In this document: positions 1-8,977 of the stretch, piece by piece
Layout: the number at the start of each line of letters is the position of its first letter
Numbering within the stretch: the first letter of the stretch is position 1
From: Planctomycetia bacterium
GTDB taxonomy: Bacteria; Planctomycetota; Phycisphaerae; Phycisphaerales; SM1A02
Reading direction: 5' to 3'
Assembly: GCA_005799475.1 (NCBI GenBank)
Contig: SYGQ01000070.1
Coordinates: forward strand, 1 to 34,949
DNA: 34,949 bases
Position numbers and translations under genes: made by a program
Notes under the pieces: generated by a model
The model's input: the letters and a program-made list of their open reading frames with translations, nothing else
What the model was told of the DNA's origin: nothing
Database searches by the model: none

Positions 1-1761
1 CTCCTCTTCGATGTCGGTCACCAGTGCTACACCCACAAACTCTTGACCGGCCGACAGCATCTCCTCCCACGCCTCCGCCAGCGCGGCGGCATGGCTGGAT
101 TCCCCGAACCACGCGAATCCCCCTATGACTTGTTCTCGGTGGGTCACGCGGGAACGGCGATCCCGACCGCGGTCGGCATGGCTCGTGGCGATGCCCTCAT
201 GGAAGAGGGATGGAGCCCCGAAACGCCGCGCGGCCGCCGCGTGGTCTCCCTGATCGGCGATGCGTCCATCGTGAACGGCGTGGCGATGGAAGGGCTCAAC
301 AACGCGGGAACACTCAAGCGACAGTTCCTCGTCATCCTGAACGACAACGGGATGAGCATCGCGAAGCCCCAGGGGGCGGTCGCGGCCTACTTCGACCGGC
401 TCAGGATGTCCCACACCTACGGCGAGTTCAAGCGACGGGCGAAGGCGATGGCAGGCCACATGCCCGGCGGCGAGTCGCTCAAGGGGCTCTACCACCGAAT
501 GGGCGAGTCATCCAAAGCGTTCATTGCTGAGAACCACTGGTTTGAGCACTTTGGACTCGTCACGGTGGGGCCGATCGACGGCCACGATCTACCGACACTC
601 ATTGACTTCCTCAACGAAGCGAGGCACTTCGATCGACCCATGGTGCTCCATGTGAAGACGATTAAGGGCCGCGGCTATGAATTCGCCGAGAAAGACGCCA
701 CCGCGTTCCACTCCCCGAGCGCGTTCAAGATTGAAACCCTCGAGAACGAGGGCTGTCGCGTCGAGGTCAAGAGGGGCGGGCGCTCCTTCACGGCGGCGTT
801 CGGCGATGTCATGCGCGATCTCTTGGCGCGCGACCCGAAGGTCGTTGCGTGCACCGCCGCGATGCCCGACGGCACTGGAATCAACAAGGTCATCGACGAG
901 TATCCCACGCGAGTCATCGACAGCGGCATCTGCGAGAGCCATGCGATGGACATGATGGCCGGCTTCGCGAAGACGGGTTGGAAGCCATTCTTCGCGGTCT
1001 ACTCGACCTTCCTGCAGAGGGCCTTTGATCAAGCGTTCCAGGAGGGCGCGCTTCAGGGACTGCCGATCCGGCTGTGCCTTGATCGAGCCGGTTTGGTCGG
1101 CGGTGATGGCGCGGTGCACCACGGATTCTGCGACATTTCGCTTCTGGCGACTCTCCCCAACGCGTGCATCATGGCGGCGATGGACGAGCCAAGCCTGCGC
1201 GGCGCCATCGACTTCATGGCGGGTTGGTCCGAGGGCATCTCGTCCGTGCGGTACCCACGCGACTCGGTGAGCGAACGGTTCACGGCCTCCGCCTGCCCCG
1301 CGTTTGTGCTCGGACGGGCGCGCGCGCTCGCGACGCATGCTGATCCCGAGGCGGCCATCCTTGGGTTCGGCGTTTCCGTGATCGACGCGGCAGCGGCCAT
1401 TGACGAACTCGGCGGCGAATTCGCGGTCGAACTCTACGACGCACGATTCGCCAAGCCTGTCGACGGTGAACTACTCGAGCGATTGCTCAGTGCCGGAGTG
1501 CCAATCGTGACGGTTGAGGACCACTCCATTCGCGGCGGGTTTGGTTCGTGCGTCCTCGAAGAGTGCAATCGACGCGGCCTCGACACGCGGCTCGTCACGA
1601 GGCTCGGCCTGCCGGATCGGTGGATTCATCAGGGCGAACGCAAGGAGCAACTCGCCGAAGCTGGGATTGACTCGCACGCCATCGCGCGCACCGTGCGCGC
1701 CCTCGTGGAGGCGCAGCGCGCACGACGAGATGCCTTGACCGCGCACGCGGCGGCCAAGTAG
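1..1761 (+). CDS. dxs: 1-deoxy-D-xylulose-5-phosphate synthase, N-terminus truncated by window edge
   Basis: The frame stays open to base 1 (LLFDVGHQCYTHKLLTGR...). DXS-like motifs: DVGHQ.Y.HK.LTGR, FSVGHAGTAIPTAVGMA, GDASIVNGVAMEGLNNAG, LNDNGMSIAKPQGAV, KTIKGRGYEFAE, then transketolase C-domains. Confidence 0.96.
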   Translation, partial: LLFDVGHQCYTHKLLTGRQHLLPRLRQRGGMAGFPEPRESPYDLFSVGHAGTAIPTAVGMARGDALMEEGWSPETPRGRRVVSLIGDASIVNGVAMEGLNNAGTLKRQFLVILNDNGMSIAKPQGAVAAYFDRLRMSHTYGEFKRRAKAMAGHMPGGESLKGLYHRMGESSKAFIAENHWFEHFGLVTVGPIDGHDLPTLIDFLNEARHFDRPMVLHVKTIKGRGYEFAEKDATAFHSPSAFKIETLENEGCRVEVKRGGRSFTAAFGDVMRDLLARDPKVVACTAAMPDGTGINKVIDEYPTRVIDSGICESHAMDMMAGFAKTGWKPFFAVYSTFLQRAFDQAFQEGALQGLPIRLCLDRAGLVGGDGAVHHGFCDISLLATLPNACIMAAMDEPSLRGAIDFMAGWSEGISSVRYPRDSVSERFTASACPAFVLGRARALATHADPEAAILGFGVSVIDAAAAIDELGGEFAVELYDARFAKPVDGELLERLLSAGVPIVTVEDHSIRGGFGSCVLEECNRRGLDTRLVTRLGLPDRWIHQGERKEQLAEAGIDSHAIARTVRALVEAQRARRDALTAHAAAK

Positions 1762-1827
1762 ACCGCGCGCGGCCTCTGGTGCCGCCAGAACTTTGGAACC
1801 ACTTTTCGATGGCGTCGCGGATCGTCG

Positions 1828-1833
1828 TAGCGT
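1828..1833 (+). promoter_or_regulatory. Candidate -10 (TAGCGT), 6 nt upstream of yraN ATG
   Basis: cgTAGCGTggcacgATG; no Shine-Dalgarno sequence in between. Confidence 0.4.
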
Positions 1834-1839
1834 GGCACG

Positions 1840-2220
1840 ATGTCCGGTCGACAACTCGAGATTGCGCGCGCGGGCGAGGTGGCAGCCGAGGCCCATCTGG
1901 TGCGGGCGGGATTCATTCCCGTGGCGCGAAATGTCCGAGTTGGACGCGATGAAGCGGACCTCGTGATGCGCGATCCCGACGGGCGAACGATGGTGGTGGT
2001 CGAGGTGAAGACGAGGACCCGTTCATCGGTGTGGCCGGAAGAACGCATCGACCGCGCCAAGCAGTTCCACCTCCGAAGGATCGCTCGGACGCTCGCGGCC
2101 CGAACTCCGTCAGGCACCCCTTGGCGGATTGACGCGATCGGCGTCACCCTCATCGGCGATGCCCCCGCCGTGATCGTGCACCACACAAACGCGGTCGAAG
2201 GTCAAGCCTTGGGGAGATAG
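1840..2220 (+). CDS. yraN: YraN/UPF0102-family endonuclease-like protein
   Basis: 126 aa with G..AE..AA.HL...GF..VARN.R.GR.EADLV....DGRTMVVVEVKTRTR, the UPF0102 signature. Confidence 0.88.
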   Translation: MSGRQLEIARAGEVAAEAHLVRAGFIPVARNVRVGRDEADLVMRDPDGRTMVVVEVKTRTRSSVWPEERIDRAKQFHLRRIARTLAARTPSGTPWRIDAIGVTLIGDAPAVIVHHTNAVEGQALGR

Positions 2221-3485
2221 CGATGCCACGCGATGTCGGTGAGGCGCCTCGTCATCTGTTTGATGTCAGTCGTCACCCACCGATCCCGTAACTTCGCGAG
2301 GTAGCGGTACTGCTCGCGCTTGCCGCGCTGCTCTTCGAGCGCGAGCCGGATCTGCCGCTGGAGGATCGGGTCAAACAGCCCTCGACCCTGCGCCGACTGG
2401 ATCCGCACCACGCAGTACCAGGTGACACCCGACGGTTTGCGATGGGCGGCGGTCAGCGCGCCCGTCGTCGAGGCCTTGAGAAGCGACTTGATATCGTCAG
2501 CGAACTCAAGACCGTCAATCCCATTGGCTGGGAGGTCGAACTTTGTCCAGATGCCGTCATCAGGCAGCGCGAGTGCCTTGGCGATCTCCGCGAACGACTC
2601 GCCGCGCGCGATTCGGGTCTCGACATCCTTGAGCCGCTCCACCTCCGAAGCGGCCACCTGAATCCTGCCAATCCAGATGACCGGCGCGGGATTGAACTCT
2701 TTCTCGAACCTGACATACTCGCGCTCGATATCGCGCCAGCTCACGATGGTGCGCGGCTTCACGCGGCGGCGAAGCAGATCCTGCGCCAACGCCTCATCGC
2801 GCTTCTCTCGCAAGTACTCCTCCATCGACATCCCGAACTGGTCCTGAAGGGTTTGGCTCGCCTGCGCGAGGTTGCCTCCATACCCGGCGACCGTCTGCTG
2901 TTGGACGGAGTCCAGCCAGGCAAGGATCCCCAACTGCATGTCAGGAGTCAGCATTCCCTCGGCCTCGGCGATGATGAGTTCGTTGTTGATGTACTGCTCG
3001 AAGCGCTCGGCCACGAGATTCTCGATCATCATCTTTGCCGTCACCTGAGGATTCTCGGCCACGATGCGCAGGATGCGATCCTCCACCGATTGAAGGAACT
3101 GGCTCGCGTAGACGGCGCGACCGTTGATCTGGCCGACGAGACTGTCGACGGTCCAGCGCTGCCCCGGCTGCACACGGATCTCTTCTCGTGACGCCACGGG
3201 AATGTCCACTTCCTTACCGTCGGGACCTTGCTCGACCCGCGATGTCGTTGTCGTCACTCTCTCGGCGCCGTCATCCGACGACTCCACCGTCTCCGTCACG
3301 ACGCGCTCTGGAGCGAACACTTCCGATGGCACCAAGATCGCGGTCGACGAGGCCATCATGGGCAACGAGAAGTCGGCGGCCGAGACTTCCGGTGCGGTGT
3401 CAGGACGATCGACAAGCGAGCGGCAGCTCGGCAGTGCGATCACCGCAGCGCACAGGCCTGCACAAGAGAGCTGGCTCAATGGCAT
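2202..3485 (-). CDS. SurA/PpiC-like peptidyl-prolyl isomerase, probable lipoprotein
   Basis: 427 aa; N-terminal signal with a lipobox-like ALPSC; SurA-N-like helical region (VGQINGRAVYASQFLQSVEDRIL) followed by a parvulin-like region (RIARGESFAEIAKALALPDDG). The 3' end overlaps yraN by 19 bp, convergent. Confidence 0.65.
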   Translation of the reverse strand: MPLSQLSCAGLCAAVIALPSCRSLVDRPDTAPEVSAADFSLPMMASSTAILVPSEVFAPERVVTETVESSDDGAERVTTTTSRVEQGPDGKEVDIPVASREEIRVQPGQRWTVDSLVGQINGRAVYASQFLQSVEDRILRIVAENPQVTAKMMIENLVAERFEQYINNELIIAEAEGMLTPDMQLGILAWLDSVQQQTVAGYGGNLAQASQTLQDQFGMSMEEYLREKRDEALAQDLLRRRVKPRTIVSWRDIEREYVRFEKEFNPAPVIWIGRIQVAASEVERLKDVETRIARGESFAEIAKALALPDDGIWTKFDLPANGIDGLEFADDIKSLLKASTTGALTAAHRKPSGVTWYCVVRIQSAQGRGLFDPILQRQIRLALEEQRGKREQYRYLAKLRDRWVTTDIKQMTRRLTDIAWHRYLPKA

Positions 3486-3491
3486 CGCCGG

Positions 3492-3497
3492 AGTCTA
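3492..3497 (-). promoter_or_regulatory. Candidate -10 (TAGACT), 6 nt upstream of the SurA-like gene ATG
   Basis: Minus strand: ccTAGACTccggcgATG. Confidence 0.5.
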
Positions 3498-3509
3498 GGT
3501 CCTACGGTC

Positions 3510-3515
3510 TATACT
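3510..3515 (+). promoter_or_regulatory. Candidate -10 (TATACT) for the DUF1844 gene, divergent from the SurA-like gene promoter
   Basis: cggtcTATACTcgtggagaacggacagaacgATG in a 50-bp divergent intergenic region. Confidence 0.5.
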
Positions 3516-3535
3516 CGTGGAGAACGGACAGAACG

Positions 3536-4015
3536 ATGGCGAACGAAACACCAAACATCCATGTCGACAGCGACTGGAAGGCGCAAGCCGAGGCCGAGCG
3601 CGAGCGACTTCAGAAACTCGATGCCGCTCACGCGAAGGGGCAACCCGCCGCTGCGGCGTTCCCCCCTGCGGACCTCCGGAGTCTGGTTGGTCTTCTTGCC
3701 ACGCAGGCGCTCGGCGGTCTTGGTGCCTACGGTGACCCGAAGACCAACCGGGTCATGGTGGACCTTGATCAGGCGCAGTTCGCCATCGACCTCCTCGCCG
3801 TGCTTGAGGCGAAGACGAAAGGCAATCTCTCGACCGAGGAGGCCGCTGAACTGACGGCCATTCTCGCCGAACTCCGGAGTCGGTTTGTCCAGATTTCGAA
3901 ACTCGTGGCTGCGCAGCACGCGGAAGCGGGCGGACGCATTGCTCCGACACCCTCTGCCGCCGCAGAAGCATCGCCGGCGAGCCCGACCAAGCCCAAACTC
4001 ATCATTCCGAGCTAG
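3536..4015 (+). CDS. DUF1844-domain protein
   Basis: ATG at 3536: MANETPNIHVDSDWKAQAEAERERL...ADLRSLVGLLATQALGGLGA...VDLDQAQFAIDLLAVLEAKTKGNLSTEEAAELTAILAELRSRFVQ, typical of DUF1844. Confidence 0.82.
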   Translation: MANETPNIHVDSDWKAQAEAERERLQKLDAAHAKGQPAAAAFPPADLRSLVGLLATQALGGLGAYGDPKTNRVMVDLDQAQFAIDLLAVLEAKTKGNLSTEEAAELTAILAELRSRFVQISKLVAAQHAEAGGRIAPTPSAAAEASPASPTKPKLIIPS

Positions 4016-5367
4016 GGCGTCGCCGCGCCGCGCGCTGCGGCCGTGAACAACACGATCCGCCCCACCATCACGGCACTCATTCCCAATTGCATGACGGCGA
4101 GAACGACCGGCGCCGCGACCTCGGGCCACGACGACTGGCGACGCGAAGGGTCTTCCGTGTCTCCCGCGGCGACGAGGAGCGGGAGGAACATCAGGATCGG
4201 AAGGTCGATGTATCGCTCGAAACACTGCGTGTTCGCCGTCGCCGCGGCGACGAACGAGAGCATCGCGAGCACGAGGAGTCGGCCATCGCGATGCTGCCAT
4301 GCGCGCGAAATGAGGGCCGCGAGGACCGCTCCACCGAGACCGGCGAGAGCGATGACGACCACGCTGTGCCCCATGGGAGAAGGGAACGATTCGATCACGC
4401 TCCAGATCGGTCCGCCCCACCTGCCGGACTCGCGCGCGTAGTCCGTTTGTGGCAAGAGACCCACGAGGAGCCCTGCGCCAAGGCCTACGACGGGGACTCG
4501 CCATGGACCGTGACGATCTGATGTGACATGTGTCACCACGAGCCAAGGGCTTCCCCACAATCCGAGCAGGGCAAGGAAGAGCGAGGGGGTCGCCCAGTTC
4601 GCCCCTGCGGCGTGCTGCGCCCGGAACGATGGCGGCACCAGACCGCCCCAAATCGCCACAAGCCCTGCGAGGACAGCCAGTGGAAGCGCGATCGCCAGAA
4701 CCCATGCGATCCAGTGCCCTGGACTCCAAGCCTGATGCGAAGACCTCCAACGAATCACCCCGAGCGCCGCAATCGGGGCGACCATCCACACGGAAGGCTG
4801 CCGGACGAAGACGGCGAGCGTCGCAAGCACGCCGATCGCAGCGAGCCTGCCAACGCTTGGCGTCGGCCCGAGAATGAGAGCGAGCGCACCAAACTGGAGC
4901 ATCCACGCCGCAACATCCGTCGTAAGCCAAATGCTGCCACCGAGGAAGTAAGGCGACAGGAGAAGCGGCATCGTCCATCCCAGCGCGTGCCAGCGCGGCA
5001 TGGAACGACCTAGCGCCGCGCAGACCGTCACCGCCAGTACAAGCCCGCAGAGACTCGAGACCAGTTGGAGTCCCAAGAGCGAATCCACCCCGGCAACGCG
5101 CACCACGGCGAGTACGGTGTGGAATCCGGGGCTCGTGGCTGACGGGTAGTCCTTGAGCAGCTCGCTCGGCGTCCGCGAGCCTGGATCTCCCCTCAAACTG
5201 GCCGCAATCTCGTCGATGACCACGGCGTGATGATGGTCCTGGTCGTAGGCCTCGCTGCCCTCATGCGATTGCATGAGGATGGCGCCCCACACCAGAACGA
5301 GGTACGCGATGCCGACGACGGCGCAGGGCTGGAGTCGATCGCGCAGAGTCCTCGTGTGACCGGCCAT
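4012..5367 (-). CDS. Polytopic membrane protein, glycosyltransferase-like (ALG10/GT-C-like)
   Basis: 451 aa with many hydrophobic segments; an early acidic lumenal motif (YDQDHHHAVVIDEIAASL) then KDYPSATSPGFHTVL, reminiscent of GT-C/ALG10-type enzymes. Adjacent to a UbiA-family gene. Confidence 0.55.
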   Translation of the reverse strand: MAGHTRTLRDRLQPCAVVGIAYLVLVWGAILMQSHEGSEAYDQDHHHAVVIDEIAASLRGDPGSRTPSELLKDYPSATSPGFHTVLAVVRVAGVDSLLGLQLVSSLCGLVLAVTVCAALGRSMPRWHALGWTMPLLLSPYFLGGSIWLTTDVAAWMLQFGALALILGPTPSVGRLAAIGVLATLAVFVRQPSVWMVAPIAALGVIRWRSSHQAWSPGHWIAWVLAIALPLAVLAGLVAIWGGLVPPSFRAQHAAGANWATPSLFLALLGLWGSPWLVVTHVTSDRHGPWRVPVVGLGAGLLVGLLPQTDYARESGRWGGPIWSVIESFPSPMGHSVVVIALAGLGGAVLAALISRAWQHRDGRLLVLAMLSFVAAATANTQCFERYIDLPILMFLPLLVAAGDTEDPSRRQSSWPEVAAPVVLAVMQLGMSAVMVGRIVLFTAAARGAATP

Positions 5368-5373
5368 TGCTGG

Positions 5374-6315
5374 CTAGACCACAAGGAGCACGCGCCGAAT
5401 GACTGAGTCGACCGCCTCGCTGTACAGCGCTCCGTAGACCCCCAGCACGAACAGCCCGACGGCCCACGCAAGTACGCGATCGTCGCGCAACGCGGCCAGT
5501 GGTGAGTCACTTTCTCCATCGATCGCTCGTCGATAGAAGCGATGGACAGCCATGAGAACAAGCGGACTCAGGAGCGCGAGCGCGAGGCTGCGCGTTCCGA
5601 AGAGCGACATCGCGTGCGCGCTGAGGGTGTACATCAGATACATCAGCACCGTCATGCCCCCGCTCACACTCAGGAGCCAGTTCAACTCCGCGAGGCTTCC
5701 GTATTGCGCCCGCTGCGACCACTCAGAACCGGCTTCCTTCGCGGCCGCGGTGAGGTCACAGGTGCGCTTGATGAATCCCAAGTATGTCGTGAGGAAGAAC
5801 ACGCAAAGAAGGAGCCAGATCGACACGGGCACCGAGATCGCCACGGCCCCGGCGATCGCACGGAGGCAGAATCCACACGCGATCGTCCCCACATCCACGA
5901 AGCCGACACGCTTGAGCCCAGCGTTGTAGAGCACCTGAAGGAGGAGATAGAGCGCAATGACCCAGGCCACGGGCTCGCCCGCGAGTCGGCCCACCGCGAG
6001 CGAGACGATGGCGAGCCCGACGCCGATCGCGATAGCGGTCGCGCTTCCCATCGCCCCGCTCGCAACCGGTCGCATCCGCTTGCGGGGGTGCAAGCGATCT
6101 TCTGCGGCATCAAGCGCATCATTGATCGCGTACCAACCACTCGCGGCGAGACAGAATGCGGCGAAGGCGATCACGGAGTCCACGAGCATCGCGTTGAGCG
6201 ACTCGGCGGAGGCCCCGCGCCCGGCACCGCCAAGCCAAAACACTAGTGGCGCCGCCACGAAGACATTCTTGACCCAGTCGCCGGGCCGGAGGAGACGCAG
6301 GACAGCGACCGTCAT
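5374..6315 (-). CDS. UbiA-family prenyltransferase, decaprenyl-phosphate phosphoribosyltransferase (DPPR synthase)-like
   Basis: LLRPGDWVKNVFVAAPLVFW, WYAINDALDAAEDRLHPRKRMRPVASG (NDxxDxxxDRxHPxKRxRP motif), YLGFIKRTCDL; about 8-9 transmembrane segments. Confidence 0.85.
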   Translation of the reverse strand: MTVAVLRLLRPGDWVKNVFVAAPLVFWLGGAGRGASAESLNAMLVDSVIAFAAFCLAASGWYAINDALDAAEDRLHPRKRMRPVASGAMGSATAIAIGVGLAIVSLAVGRLAGEPVAWVIALYLLLQVLYNAGLKRVGFVDVGTIACGFCLRAIAGAVAISVPVSIWLLLCVFFLTTYLGFIKRTCDLTAAAKEAGSEWSQRAQYGSLAELNWLLSVSGGMTVLMYLMYTLSAHAMSLFGTRSLALALLSPLVLMAVHRFYRRAIDGESDSPLAALRDDRVLAWAVGLFVLGVYGALYSEAVDSVIRRVLLVV

Positions 6316-6321
6316 GGGAGG

Positions 6322-6327
6322 ATTATC
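6322..6327 (-). promoter_or_regulatory. Candidate -10 (GATAAT), 6 nt upstream of the UbiA-like gene ATG
   Basis: Minus strand: gccGATAATcctcccATG. Confidence 0.45.
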
Positions 6328-6368
6328 GGCTCGCGCGCAAGAAAATCGCCACTAATGAGATCCACTCA

Positions 6369-7574
6369 TCAGACAAGTTCGCAGAGCACCGTGTCGGCAA
6401 GGAGCAGGCCGCTCGCCGAGAGACGCAACGCGCTTGCATCCCGCACGAGCAGTCCCTCGCGCGTGAAGCGGGCCAACGCGTGCCGGCGCGCGGGCCCCCT
6501 CGACCCGACGGTCAGCAACGACTCAACGCGGTCGAGCGGGATCCCGTCGATGAGACGCAGGCCCAGCATGAACACCTCACCCACCCGAGCGTCGTCGTCG
6601 AGCACTTCAATGTCCTGCACACTCGCCAGAGGCCCCTCGCTGAGCCAGTCCGAGAGCCGAGGAACATTCTTCCACCGCACGCCGCTCGCGTGCGCGCTGG
6701 CGCTCGGGCCCAATGCCCACCAGTCAGCGTTTTCCCAGTACAGAAGGTTGTGTCGGCAGCGGTGGCCTCGCCGCCCCCAATTGCTGATCTCGTATCGCTC
6801 GAACCCAGCCGCAGCGAGACGACCGCACGCGGCGGCGCACTGGGCAACCTCCAGTTCCTCCGCCAACTTCGTCACTTTGCCCGTGCGCAGTTTCACGGCG
6901 AGGGGGGTATTGGGTTCGTACACGAGCCCGTACGCACTGATGTGGTCCGGCTTGAGCGCGATCGTGCGGTCGAGATCCAGTTCCCACTGCTCGATCGTGC
7001 TGCCGGGGATGCCATAGATCAGATCCAGGTTGATAGACGGAATCCCCGCCTCTCGGAGAAGACCAACGGCACGCGCCACGGACTCGGGATGATGCCAGCG
7101 CTCCAAGGTCGACAGCAGTGCCGGATCGAACGACTGGGCACCGAGGCTCACTCTCGTGGCACCGGACTCCATGAGCGCACGCGCCATGGGCGCGTTGACG
7201 GTCTCGGGATTGGCCTCGACCGTGAACTCGGCGCCGTCGATCATCGCGAATCGGCGACGCAGTCCCGAGATCATGCGTCGAACGAGGGACTCGCCAATCA
7301 GCGTGGGCGTGCCTCCCCCAATGAAGACTGTCTCCAACGGTTCAACGATGAACTTCAGGGCCTCGTCCATTTCCGACTCGAGCCTCTCGACGAATGCCTC
7401 AGCCCGATCTTCGCTATCGACGATGGAGTAGAAGTCACAGTAATGGCACTTGTGTGCACAGAACGGCACATGGACATAGAGCGCACGGAACCGCGGCGCC
7501 CCTGCGTGAGTGAGGGCGTCGACGGCGGTGCGTCGCGGTGATTTCCCGCCGATGCTGAGGGCGACTCGTTCCAA
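6369..7574 (-). CDS. hemW: HemW-like radical SAM protein (coproporphyrinogen III oxidase-like)
   Basis: ALYVHVPFCAHKCHYCDFYS (CxxxCxxC), FIGGGTPTLI, EANPETV, RVSLGAQSFD, NLDLIYGIPGST, HISAYGLVYEPNTPLA. The listed ORF opens at 7724 inside purA; TTG at 7574 is a more plausible start but is uncertain. Confidence 0.9.
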   Translation of the reverse strand: MERVALSIGGKSPRRTAVDALTHAGAPRFRALYVHVPFCAHKCHYCDFYSIVDSEDRAEAFVERLESEMDEALKFIVEPLETVFIGGGTPTLIGESLVRRMISGLRRRFAMIDGAEFTVEANPETVNAPMARALMESGATRVSLGAQSFDPALLSTLERWHHPESVARAVGLLREAGIPSINLDLIYGIPGSTIEQWELDLDRTIALKPDHISAYGLVYEPNTPLAVKLRTGKVTKLAEELEVAQCAAACGRLAAAGFERYEISNWGRRGHRCRHNLLYWENADWWALGPSASAHASGVRWKNVPRLSDWLSEGPLASVQDIEVLDDDARVGEVFMLGLRLIDGIPLDRVESLLTVGSRGPARRHALARFTREGLLVRDASALRLSASGLLLADTVLCELV

Positions 7575-7615
7575 GGGCCACAAGGTATCGGCGCGAACTG
7601 GAAACGCCCCCCCGC

Positions 7616-8962
<1,347 letters not shown>

Positions 8963-8977
8963 ACTGCCGGCGCGCCG

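Noticed and set aside
1762-1839. CCGCGCGCGG element after dxs as an intrinsic terminator
   Set aside because: No hairpin with loop plus U-run could be drawn; GC-rich palindromes are expected here.
3509-4978. 489-aa minus-strand ORF overlapping the DUF1844 gene and the glycosyltransferase-like gene
   Set aside because: Low-complexity Arg-rich translation conflicting with two better-supported genes.
8968-8977. Palindrome CGGCGCGCCG between the purA and Cys-rich gene stop codons, considered as a bidirectional terminator
   Set aside because: A perfect 10-bp palindrome with no loop and no U-tract on either side; random occurrence is plausible at this GC content.
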